Below the pieces are notes generated by a model that searched no databases, had not been told where the DNA came from, and worked only from the letters and a program-made list of their open reading frames with translations. Of a DNA stretch of 64,000 nt, positions 54,212-63,036 are shown piece by piece. This stretch comes from Corallium rubrum (taxonomy: Eukaryota; Cnidaria; Anthozoa; Scleralcyonacea; Coralliidae). The stretch spans positions 9,449,468-9,513,467 of the forward strand of contig OZ036004.1 of NCBI GenBank assembly GCA_964035015.1, written 5' to 3'. The first letter of the stretch is position 1. Each line of letters opens with the position of its first letter. A program made the translations under genes and the position numbers.

Positions 54212-54601
54212 CCGACTGGGGGTTGTCGGGTTTATTCCTTACCTTGATTGTTCAAGGTATTGTATTCATCTCATTGTTTCATCAGAGTTGTTTATACTTG
54301 TACTTCAGGTCCTCACGTTATATGTGAGGTATTGTCCCGACGTTTGTGAATCGTCGGGTGGGGTCCTCACCTTTATTGGCTGAGGTATTGTTCTAGCCTT
54401 ATGGCTTAGCAAAATTTTTCTCCATGTATATGTGGAGTTTGTTCCTCATGTTACATGAGGTTTTGTCCCAACTCTGTTGGGTTGTCCTCGCCTTTATTGG
54501 CTGAGGTATTGTTTTAGCCTTATGGTTAAACAATTTTTCTCCATTTAATTGGAGTACGTCCTCACTTTTATAAGCTGAGGTTTGTCCCAACGTTTGTTGG
54601 G
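54212..54601 (+). other. Array of about 13 short stem-loops between Ngaro ORFs
   Basis: Successive small inverted repeats include CCTCAC/GTGAGG (54311), CCCGACG/CGTCGGG (54336), CCTCA/TGAGG (54365), CTCCAT/GTGGAG (54420), CCTCATG/CATGAGG (54444), CCCAAC/GTTGGG (54467), CTCC/GGAG (54539) and CCCAAC/GTTGGG (54586). Linkers are near TATTGT. A unit of about 120-130 bp with five hairpins recurs roughly 2.4 times. Stem bases differ between repeats yet stay paired. Confidence 0.75.
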
Positions 54602-54718
54602 TGTTGTTTAAATATTTTTGGCTATCCAGGGCTTGTGATGCGGCGACACGAACCTGTCAGCCATGCTTGACCCTGCGAAAAATCTGAGTACTATTTTAAC
54701 GTTTTTCTTGCTCCAACG

Positions 54719-55975
54719 ATGATTTTTCGCTCGCTTTCACATTGTATTGTTATTTCTACGCTTGAAGCTACTCCTTCTCAAGTTTCTCGTTACAGTATGC
54801 CACCTAAACGATCCCAACAGCGTAAACGAGCTCCGACAAGCGCCGCTGAAGGTCCATCGCCACGCCGTAGTCGTCGTACTTCGACCGTGCACTCTACACT
54901 TTCCACACTTCCTTCTGCCAGAGAGACCAGTTCCATGGCTAACGTACAACCTTCTGTCACCGTGAATTCACTTCCCACTGAGTTAATCCAGACGCTGGTT
55001 TCGACCGTGACTGCCGAGGTTACAAAGCAGCTTGCTTCGATTTTGCCAGCCCAAAGTGAAAGTCGGACACATTCCACTGCTTCGCCATTGCCTGTTGTCT
55101 CGCCCGAGATTGGCACGCTTCCGACGGCCGCGTCACAACTACCTGGTGGATCAGCCACGAATTTGGTAAATGGGGCAATAGCCGCGGCTCACGCAAGCAT
55201 TTCAGGTGAGCCGCAGTTATTGCCCACAACTATTTCTGCTGCGAGTTCTGCCGAACCTGCACAGCTTTTTCATTCGGCAAGTTTACCGATTGATTCCCGC
55301 GTTTCGGCAAAGCTTAAAGGCAAAATCTGGAACGAGGAGTTTGTCGACTTCGGTGGCTTGTTGAGCAATCCCGGCCACGAGAAATATCAAATTTCTCTTC
55401 AGCATTCCGAAGCCGGTTCCCCGGCCTCTTTCTGTCTTGAACCAGCCTCGAGACCGAAAAAGATCCAAAACATTGAGGTGTGGCTACAAGCCTTTCATAT
55501 TTTTGTTGGTGTTTACACTCAAAAATACCCGAACGAGGCCCCCGCCCTCATGAAATACGGGCAAACTATTCAGGACTTGGCGGCTCGCGGTCAGAATTGG
55601 CGGTTCTATGACGAAAATTTTCGTTTTTTGAGGCAAACTCAGGTGGGCCTTGTACCGTGGGGTTCTATTCACGGGGAACTGTGGCTGCGGTCACAATATC
55701 CCAATTTTCACAAGAGACCACCTACGAACCACAATAGCAGTAATACTAAACCGGGGACTTCCACAGTCCCCCCGGGTTACTGCTTTAAGTTTCATCGAGG
55801 CCAATTTTGTTCCGGCTGTGACTTTAAGCACACTTGCTTTAAATGCAGGGGTGCTCATCGCTATGGTCAGTGTAATTTTAATTTTCGTGGCTCTACAGGA
55901 AAATCGCTCGCAAATACTGACCGCCCCGCCAAGTCCTCTTTTACCAACGCCAGTAAAAATTCAACCTCTGGCTGA
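54719..55975 (+). CDS. Ngaro gag-like ORF with Cys/His zinc-binding C-terminus
   Basis: 418 codons from the ATG at 54719. A basic, Ser/Pro/Thr-rich N-terminus (MPPKRSQQRKRAP at about residue 27) leads to a middle region with KLKGKIWNEEFVDFG and EVWLQAFHIFVGVY, typical of DIRS/Ngaro gag-like proteins. The C-terminus carries cysteines and histidines (YCFKFHRGQFCSGC, HTCFKCRGAH) resembling the CCCH-type nucleic-acid-binding finger of this group. The predicted role is RNA binding and particle assembly. The 3' part overlaps the RT frame. Confidence 0.8.
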   Translation: MIFRSLSHCIVISTLEATPSQVSRYSMPPKRSQQRKRAPTSAAEGPSPRRSRRTSTVHSTLSTLPSARETSSMANVQPSVTVNSLPTELIQTLVSTVTAEVTKQLASILPAQSESRTHSTASPLPVVSPEIGTLPTAASQLPGGSATNLVNGAIAAAHASISGEPQLLPTTISAASSAEPAQLFHSASLPIDSRVSAKLKGKIWNEEFVDFGGLLSNPGHEKYQISLQHSEAGSPASFCLEPASRPKKIQNIEVWLQAFHIFVGVYTQKYPNEAPALMKYGQTIQDLAARGQNWRFYDENFRFLRQTQVGLVPWGSIHGELWLRSQYPNFHKRPPTNHNSSNTKPGTSTVPPGYCFKFHRGQFCSGCDFKHTCFKCRGAHRYGQCNFNFRGSTGKSLANTDRPAKSSFTNASKNSTSG

Positions 55976-57521
55976 ACTTCTTTCGGGATACCAGTCAGAT
56001 ATTATCCAATTTTTAATTTCCGGTTTTTCATACGGTTTTCCCTTGCACTATCAAGGTGATCTCCGCTTTCTCGAGGCTAAGAATTTATCTTCGGCTTTAC
56101 AATATCCGCAGGTTGTTGACATGAAACTAGGCAACGAATTGGCGGCAAACAGGTTAGCTGGTCCATTTACGTCACCGCCATTTCCGCTCCTTTGTGTTTC
56201 GCCTCTTGGTCTTGTACCCAAGAAAACACCCGGTGATTTCCGACTCATCCATCATTTGTCGTTTCCTAAGGGTCTCTCAGTGAATGATGGAATATCTTCT
56301 GAAAATACGAACGTTCGATATGCCACAGTGGCTGATGCTATACGCTTAATAAAACGTGCAGGACACGGCTGTTTCTTGGCAAAAACTGACATCAAGAGCG
56401 CATTTCGAATCATACCAATTCATCCAAACGACCACGCTCTATTAGGAATGAAATGGCGGGGACTATATTATTATGACCGCTGTATGCCAATGGGATGTTC
56501 TAGTTCATGCAAGACATTCGAAACCTTTAGCACGGCCATAGAATGGATTGCTCGACATAAACTCCATATCGACAAACTTCTCCACTTATTAGACGACTTT
56601 CTTTTTATTTCTTCCACAAGCACTCAATGTCGAGGCGAATTGGATCGATTTCTGAAATTATGCAACCAACTCGGCATTCCCATAGCACCGGAAAAAACTT
56701 GCGGTCCAGCAACAACTCTTACATTTGCTGGCATAGAGTTAGACTCTATTAAATCCGAAGCTCGTCTACCAAAAGATAAAATTGCAAAGTGCGTTCAATT
56801 TATTTCAAGTTTCTTACACCGCAAAAAGGTGACGCTTAAAGAACTTCAATCCTTGATCGGCCTGTTAAATTTTGCTTGCGCTGTGATTGCACCAGGTCGC
56901 GCGTTTTTACGGCGCCTAATAGACCTCACACGAGGTGCGACACGTCCGCACCATTTCATCCGACTGTGTCACGAGGTTAAAGAAGATTTGCGTGTTTGGC
57001 TATCATTCTTGTCTTCTTTTAACGGCGTATCCTTCTTTCTCGACGACAACTGGTGCAATTCTAACAAGCTGAATTTATTTACTGATGCGTCAGGTTCTAT
57101 TGGCTTTGGTGCTATTTTTGGCACGGAGTGGTGCTATGGGCGATGGCCTACTCATTGGTTGCATCGTAACATCGCTATTTTAGAATTTTATCCCATTGTC
57201 CTCAGCCTATGTTTATGGGGCCACAAAATGCAGAATCATTCTATTTTATTCTTTACTGATAACGAAGCCCTCGTTCATGTTATCAACAAAAAATCTTGCC
57301 GAGATACATCTCTGATGTTTTTTGTTCGTAAGCTGGTGCTCGTTTGCTTAAAAAACAACATTTTATTTAAAGCTAAACACATTCCGGGTATTGATAACAA
57401 ACTGGCCGATTGTTTATCTCGCTTTCAGGTTCAAACCTTCAAGCAACTGGCGCCAGCCAACATGAATCATTTTCCAACAAACATCCCCCTGCACCTGCAG
57501 CCTCGAAGTTGGCCAATATAA
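55650..57521 (+). CDS. Ngaro reverse transcriptase - RNase H frame
   Basis: An open frame of 623 codons; recognisable RT sequence begins near 55970. RT motifs are VPKKTPGDFRLIHHLS, TDIKSAF (about 56387), MPMGCSSSCKTF and the catalytic LLDD (about 56587). RNase H follows with FTDASGS, LEFYPIV, FTDNEA and HIPGIDNKLADCLSR. It copies element RNA to DNA. The first part overlaps the gag-like frame, and its end overlaps the recombinase frame. Confidence 0.9.
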   Translation: MYRGVLFTGNCGCGHNIPIFTRDHLRTTIAVILNRGLPQSPRVTALSFIEANFVPAVTLSTLALNAGVLIAMVSVILIFVALQENRSQILTAPPSPLLPTPVKIQPLAELLSGYQSDIIQFLISGFSYGFPLHYQGDLRFLEAKNLSSALQYPQVVDMKLGNELAANRLAGPFTSPPFPLLCVSPLGLVPKKTPGDFRLIHHLSFPKGLSVNDGISSENTNVRYATVADAIRLIKRAGHGCFLAKTDIKSAFRIIPIHPNDHALLGMKWRGLYYYDRCMPMGCSSSCKTFETFSTAIEWIARHKLHIDKLLHLLDDFLFISSTSTQCRGELDRFLKLCNQLGIPIAPEKTCGPATTLTFAGIELDSIKSEARLPKDKIAKCVQFISSFLHRKKVTLKELQSLIGLLNFACAVIAPGRAFLRRLIDLTRGATRPHHFIRLCHEVKEDLRVWLSFLSSFNGVSFFLDDNWCNSNKLNLFTDASGSIGFGAIFGTEWCYGRWPTHWLHRNIAILEFYPIVLSLCLWGHKMQNHSILFFTDNEALVHVINKKSCRDTSLMFFVRKLVLVCLKNNILFKAKHIPGIDNKLADCLSRFQVQTFKQLAPANMNHFPTNIPLHLQPRSWPI

Positions 57522-58429
57522 TTACTCATTTGACTAAATCAAGCTTGCAACAATCATCAATTCCTACTTATACAAGAGCATGGAAATTATTTACTCAATT
57601 CCACAGTACGATATTTCAGACAGCTTGTTTCAGCTTACCTATTTTCCCCGCTACCTTAGCTCTTTTTATAGCGTATTTATTCGACCGCAATTACGCACCA
57701 TCTACTGTTAACACTTACGTATCAGCCTTAGGTTACTCTCACAAACTGTCTGGTTTACCCGATCCAACGCGAGTGTTCTATATTATTCAAATGTTAAAAG
57801 GCTATGGCAAAAATGGCTTTCGTTTAGATAGTCGCTTGCCTATCACGTTACCAATCCTCAAAAGTTTGCTTGAGGTATCTCCTCAGCTTACTGGTTCTCG
57901 ATATCAGAGTTGTCAATTCAAAGCTATGTGCTCATTGGCATTCTTTGCATTTTTGAGGATTGGCGAAATAACGACAACAAAGAATACAGGTTGTCAGCCT
58001 TTGCAAATGCATCAACTCGCAAACATCTATGACTCGAGTAACCACGTGGTTGGTATAAAATTAACGTTTCTGGACTTTAAACATAATTACAACCAACGTC
58101 CATTCACTTTGGTCATACATCGGCAAGCTTCGTCTTGTCCTATCGAATTACTTCTAAATTATCTCGCCCTACGAGGTAATCAACAAGGTGCAATTTTCCT
58201 TACACAGGTCGGGACGCCCGTCACTAGGGATACCTTCGCTTTACAGCTGTCTGAAGCTATACGTTATTGTGGTCTTGACCCGGCGCGGTATAAAGGTCAT
58301 AGTTTCCGTATTGGCGCGGCTTCTTACGCGGCAGAGCAGGGGATGTCTGATTCGCAAATCCGTACACTTGGTCGATGGAAATCGAATGCGTTTCATAAGT
58401 ATATTCGTGTCCCATCTATGTCTACTTAG
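57410..58429 (+). CDS. Ngaro tyrosine recombinase frame
   Basis: An open frame of about 340 codons. An N-terminal core-binding region (YAPSTVNTYVSALGYSH) precedes the catalytic domain with RIGEITT, the HxxR pair in GHSFRIGA (about 58298) and the nucleophile Tyr in FHKYIRV (about 58400), preceded by LGRWKS. This is the lambda-integrase-type fold that DIRS and Ngaro elements use in place of a DDE integrase to insert circular cDNA. Confidence 0.9.
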   Translation: MFISLSGSNLQATGASQHESFSNKHPPAPAASKLANIITHLTKSSLQQSSIPTYTRAWKLFTQFHSTIFQTACFSLPIFPATLALFIAYLFDRNYAPSTVNTYVSALGYSHKLSGLPDPTRVFYIIQMLKGYGKNGFRLDSRLPITLPILKSLLEVSPQLTGSRYQSCQFKAMCSLAFFAFLRIGEITTTKNTGCQPLQMHQLANIYDSSNHVVGIKLTFLDFKHNYNQRPFTLVIHRQASSCPIELLLNYLALRGNQQGAIFLTQVGTPVTRDTFALQLSEAIRYCGLDPARYKGHSFRIGAASYAAEQGMSDSQIRTLGRWKSNAFHKYIRVPSMST

Positions 58430-58547
58430 TTACTAAGATATTATAAAGATCGCCCGACCGCAAAACTTGCGGGGAGTTTTTTGGCCGGACATCTTCTAAT
58501 TAGTTAGTTATTTCCTGTTGTTATACACCTGTCAAGCGATCATTTGT

Positions 58548-58978
58548 AGTTAGCAAGGGCGACTGCCTATGATCGGTTGTCAATTGTCATTAACACTCAC
58601 GTTATAGACCAGTTAGCAAGGGCGACTGTTCTATTATCGTAGCTCCTTAAGATTCGATATGAGCATAGACAGTTAGCAAGGGCGACTGTTCTATTATCGT
58701 AGCTCTCTTTATAATTCAATATGGTTATAGACAGTTAGCAAGGGCGACTGTTCTATTATTGTAGCTCTCTTTATAATTCAATATGGTTATAGACAGTTAG
58801 CAAGGGCGACTGTCCTATTATCGTAGCTCTCCTGATAATTCAATATGGTTATAGACAGTTAGCAAGGGCGACTGTTCTATTATCGTAGCTCTCTTTATAA
58901 TTCAATATCGTCATAGACAGTTAGCAAGGGCGACTGTTCTATTATCGTAGCTCTCTTTATAGTTCAATGTGGTCACAT
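58548..58978 (+). repeat. Tandem 61-bp repeats inside the Ngaro 3' region
   Basis: GTTAGCAAGGGCGACT occurs seven times at about 61-62-bp spacing, followed in most units by TATTATCGTAGCTC. The last units are nearly identical. The array sits between the recombinase frame and B1. Confidence 0.85.
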
Positions 58979-59061
58979 ATTAATTATTATGTTGCGGGAT
59001 ATTCACATTGGTGTTGCATTTGCCTGGGGTGGGGCGCATCTTCGCTGTGCGAAGACGCTTT

Positions 59062-59310
59062 GGCGTTATCTGGCCCTCACCTTCACTGGGTGAAACCATT
59101 TTAGCACGTTTGTAAAATACATAGTTTATAATTTCTGTTTTCAAAGTTTTAATAAAGCGGCTAGGGGATTTTACCCCTAGCCAGATTATCCCAAAACGTG
59201 TCAAAGTCATTATATTAATTCACCCAGTAAACGGAGCTCAGGAAATGCAACACGCAATGTATCGTCAGATTTATTGTGTAACTAATTATCGTACACGACG
59301 GAAGGCATAA
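59062..59310 (+). repeat. Ngaro split direct repeat B1
   Basis: 249 bp, GGCGTTATCTGGCCC to ACGGAAGGCATAA, apparently identical to B2 by eye. It directly abuts A2. Confidence 0.9.
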
Positions 59311-59558
59311 ATAATATATTTGCCCGCGAATAGGAATTTTATGCCTTCCGTCGTGTTAATGTTGAAAGATAGTCAGATAACATAATCAAAGTGTATTGAG
59401 AACATATGACTTTAAAGATAAGAAATACCGGAAATACCTCAGTGAAGCTGGAATATCGAGATAACGATTACGGAATGGTGTTATAACACACCCTATCACT
59501 ATTTTACTGCCATTCGCATACAGTCCACTGCCAAGTAAAGACATTCTGAAATTTATTT
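59311..59558 (+). repeat. Ngaro split direct repeat A2
   Basis: 248 bp, a near-identical copy of A1. Its start pairs with the end of B1 (ACGACGGAAGGCAT against ATGCCTTCCGTCGT). Confidence 0.9.
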
Positions 59559-59624
59559 ACCCGCCTCCTCCCCATATCTGCGTCCATAATTTTTAGTTGT
59601 TGTAGATATATTGTTCTATGTTTG

Positions 59625-59873
59625 GGCGTTATCTGGCCCTCACCTTCACTGGGTGAAACCATTTTAGCACGTTTGTAAAATACATAGTTTATAATTTCTG
59701 TTTTCAAAGTTTTAATAAAGCGGCTAGGGGATTTTACCCCTAGCCAGATTATCCCAAAACGTGTCAAAGTCATTATATTAATTCACCCAGTAAACGGAGC
59801 TCAGGAAATGCAACACGCAATGTATCGTCAGATTTATTGTGTAACTAATTATCGTACACGACGGAAGGCATAA
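59625..59873 (+). repeat. Ngaro split direct repeat B2 (right end)
   Basis: 249 bp, the second copy of B1, followed by unrelated A-rich sequence. It marks the right end of the element. Confidence 0.88.
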
Positions 59874-59956
59874 AAAAATTATATTACAAGGCGAATAGTA
59901 AATTTATACCTAATCTAGCTCGTTACTAATGTTCCTATGGGATTTAATTAAAGGCA

Positions 59957-59957
<1 letters not shown>

Positions 59958-59984
<27 letters not shown>
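59958..59984. repeat. (TA)n microsatellite
   Basis: Short TA block right of the Ngaro element, followed by a G-rich AGGAGGGGGGGAAAA stretch. Confidence 0.9.
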
Positions 59985-59989
<5 letters not shown>

Positions 59990-61032
59990 CAAAGAAAAAG
60001 GAGGGGGGGAAAACAACTAATAAAACGATTTAAATATACAAGTAAAAAAAGTAAAATACAAAATCAATCAATCAATTAGGTGGATGACAGAGGGACTTAA
60101 TTGCAGGCATAGCGGAGGTTTTGAAGCTTGGAATACTAGATATAGACTAGAGATTACTACATGGAATCTGATTCCACGTAACTATTGTTCTAGGATAAAA
60201 TAAATAATTATATATGTTATTACTGCACTGGATCTGACGAAAAGGAGAGGTGTTAGGCAACCTGGAAACTCTACTTAACTGACCGCACACCTCCTTGGGG
60301 AAAGTAATACCTTACAAGACCTTGCTAGATCTTATAAAACATGGTGGTTTGATACAGTAATCTACGTTGCTCAAGTGAGTCCCAGCCTAAATGATCAATC
60401 ATAGGAGAGATATGGCTAGCTCTAGAGTAGTCGCTAGGAGTAAATCTAGCAGCCCTGCGCTGTATCATATCGATGTTCTTAATGTTCCTTTTAGTGTGCT
60501 GTTTCCAGTTTCATGAACTTTACTTTTATGTCAAAGTTTTTATGCTGTGTATGGTAACGATGACTGCATCACAACGGTGGACTACATGCATGCACGTCCT
60601 AATTAAGCAATGACAATGTCGAAGCTTTCTCTCATACACACGCCTATTGGACTATTGACTTAGTGATCATATAAAAACCTAATTATAGTACAAAACTACA
60701 AAGTACAAATCACAAAGCAATGACCGTGAAATCGTTAACTGAACCTTTATTAATAGAACAACCTTATTCTCATCTGTACAACGTAATATATTTCTTATAT
60801 CATCCCTGGGCTGTCAATGAACAGTAATCTGTACAGCTTAATTCAAACAATTGTTCCTCGACAACCGACAAGACTTTTAGTCATGCTTTATTTTTACCAG
60901 AATTTTAATTGGCCAGACATGAAAATCTATAGTTATACGTGGCATTGTGCCCAAAATGAAAATAATTCGGAAAAACGGAAAGTGGAACTGAAATATATAA
61001 TGTTAATAATACTGATACGTTACAATGTTACC
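59985..61032. other. Unassigned intergenic region
   Basis: About 1 kb, AT-rich; no exon, RNA gene or repeat partner seen. Confidence 0.5.
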
Positions 61033-61073
61033 CGGTTTTGGAAACTAATAATGCTGTTATGCACACCATGAAG

Positions 61074-61130
<57 letters not shown>

Positions 61131-61189
61131 TATTCCTTCATGGTGTGCATAACAGCATTATTAGTTTCCAAAACCGGCACACCATGAAG

Positions 61190-61222
<33 letters not shown>
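61033..61222. repeat. Palindrome centred on (TA)n
   Basis: TTTTGGAAACTAATAATGCT and CACCATGAAGGAATA flank (TA)n at 61077-61132 and recur inverted to 61178; GCACACCATGAAGGAATA and a second (TA)n follow directly. Confidence 0.88.
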
Positions 61223-61225
<3 letters not shown>

Positions 61226-61722
61226 TTTTAGATTACCACATATCAGAAAGTCGCTCTGCTTGGTGCTCGATATACACCAAGCTAATTAACTACATGTATA
61301 GTTCCTCCCCGTTCTTACTTCTATGACTATGTGTCTGTTACTTAATTCAATTCTTTCTACAAAGTTTTGAACTTTAAATTTCCTTGATTTTTGAAGTAAA
61401 CATTGTCCCTAACTGTGATCAGGCACTTTTTGTGTCATTCGTTGACATCGATGATAATTGTGTGTCTTAATTCTTTTTCGCTCGAAATTGCTCAATGTTC
61501 ATACTCACTCGCCCCACAATTCAGTGACTCGACTTTTTATATACTGCGGTGCGTTTTTCAATGCATGTTTTTCAGCTATAGTTTTTAGTAGCAGAACTGT
61601 TCGTATCGCATTGTTTGTATCACCTTATTGCTGTCTCTCTCTATTCTCTCACTTTTCGGTCCCTATACTTAGCTTTTACAAGAGTCCCCATACATTTTCT
61701 CTTTAGATTTTATGCTTCCAAT

Positions 61723-63036
61723 TCAAACCAACCCATCGATTTCGACTGCTGGATTCACTGTACCGCTCGTTTGCGTAGCCGGAGTTTGTTCGGGCGTTGG
61801 TGGGTCCTTGTCTTCAGGTTTACTCTCAACTTCGATCATCTCGACCGTCGCTTCGTTAACTATACCATTTAGTGGTTTGTTTAGTTTTTTGACACGCGGC
61901 AGGGAAATGTCTTGCATAGATCCAACTCGACTCGTTTTTCTGCTCATTCCAGTTTCGAGCGTAGAGTTGTTGTCTCCTCCAAAGACTTGAGTCGATCGGA
62001 AGGTGGCCGACGAAGGCCGAACCATTCGATTGTTCAGTTTGAGAAGTTTGAGAATCTCCATCTTAATGTCTCGTTTCCACAATGCGTAGATAATAGGGTT
62101 GATAGCAGAGTTTCCGACGAGAAGCAATCTCGAGGCGTAAATCACGTCAAATGGTACGTCCATAAGTTGGTAGTAGAAAACGATACTGCGAAACGCAGAC
62201 AGACTCCAACAGAACACGAACATAAGAACCACAGTACCGAATACTTTCAGCGTCGCTTTGGCTTCTCGGGTTGAGGTTGTCGGTATAGGCACTGACCTAT
62301 TATTATTTGCTGCTAAATTGACGCTACTCAGAACACGATTGATGTGTTTTGTCTGTTTCCAGGCAATGTTAAAAATCACGGCGTAGGCGACCAACATGAT
62401 GAGGCAGGGGAAGAACATAAAAACCACCACTTGTAATGTGTAGAAGATCTTGTTGTTCCTGGTGACGGCTTCGAGACCGGTGTCGGTGTATTGCCAGCCT
62501 ACTGGAGCGAGCGAGACCAAGCTAGGTACGATCCAGCTCAAGGCGATCATAACAAGCACCTTTCGTTTCGTCATCTTCGCATGGTATCTCAGAGGTCGTG
62601 TGACGGCCAGAAAACGATCGAAGGTGATGCAGCAGAGGTTACACACCGACACGAACAAGAAGCCGTCGTAGAACAACTTGGACAAGTTGTTGTCGCATTT
62701 GACGTACATACAAGCAAGATACGACGGAATAATTGCCAGGCCTACGAATAAGTCGGAGAGGGCAAGCGACACGACCATAAAGTTGGTTTTCGTTCGAAGA
62801 CGTCGTCTGGTCGTGATAAAATACACCACCATTGCATTTCCAAACACAGCCATCGTCATGATTATGATGAGACCAATTTTGAGATAAAGCGGTGGTCCGG
62901 GTGGCGCAGCTCTCTCTACCGGTGGTGAGGTTGTGTTTGTCCCGTTGGTCATATTACTAGCTATAGTGCTGGCTATATTACTAGGTATATTATCAGTTAT
63001 CATACCAGTTATATTACTAGTCATATTCGGATTCAT
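61723..63036 (-). CDS. Class A (rhodopsin-like) G-protein-coupled receptor, single exon
   Basis: 437 codons from the ATG at 63034-63036; the frame is open upstream but holds no earlier ATG. The N-terminus has five N-glycosylation sequons (Asn 4, 8, 28, 31, 34). Seven helices are visible: GN in helix 1 (N67), LALSD in helix 2 (D95), DRF at 140-142 instead of DRY, W168 in helix 4, P210 in helix 5, CW at 276-277 without the usual CWxP proline, and NPIIY (313-317) in helix 7. A 100-residue tail follows with SRKTSR and Pro/Thr/Glu-rich segments. The second extracellular loop has no cysteine, so the canonical disulfide is absent. It would act at the plasma membrane through G proteins. The ligand is unknown; it resembles the broad expanded cnidarian class A receptors. 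It looks intact and functional. Confidence 0.92.
   Translation of the reverse strand: MNPNMTSNITGMITDNIPSNIASTIASNMTNGTNTTSPPVERAAPPGPPLYLKIGLIIIMTMAVFGNAMVVYFITTRRRLRTKTNFMVVSLALSDLFVGLAIIPSYLACMYVKCDNNLSKLFYDGFLFVSVCNLCCITFDRFLAVTRPLRYHAKMTKRKVLVMIALSWIVPSLVSLAPVGWQYTDTGLEAVTRNNKIFYTLQVVVFMFFPCLIMLVAYAVIFNIAWKQTKHINRVLSSVNLAANNNRSVPIPTTSTREAKATLKVFGTVVLMFVFCWSLSAFRSIVFYYQLMDVPFDVIYASRLLLVGNSAINPIIYALWKRDIKMEILKLLKLNNRMVRPSSATFRSTQVFGGDNNSTLETGMSRKTSRVGSMQDISLPRVKKLNKPLNGIVNEATVEMIEVESKPEDKDPPTPEQTPATQTSGTVNPAVEIDGLV

Larger units (their letters stand above)
53068..59873 (+). mobile_element. Ngaro-type tyrosine-recombinase retrotransposon, apparently whole
   Basis: A 6.8-kb DIRS-superfamily element. 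It is bounded by split direct repeats: A1 (53068-53315) at the left, then B1 (59062-59310), A2 (59311-59558), a 66-bp spacer and B2 (59625-59873) at the right. A1-B1-A2-B2 order with an RT, RNase H and YR-type integrase defines the Ngaro group. By eye B1 and B2 look identical and A1 and A2 differ at only a few sites, so insertion is recent. Four reading frames in one direction encode an SGNH hydrolase, a gag-like protein, RT-RNase H and a tyrosine recombinase. They overlap partly, as is usual for the group, which is thought to use read-through, frameshift or splicing. The element looks whole. Confidence 0.9.

Noticed and set aside
58548-58978. CRISPR-like array
   Set aside because: Eukaryotic retroelement context, and the units are repeated over their whole length with no unique spacers.
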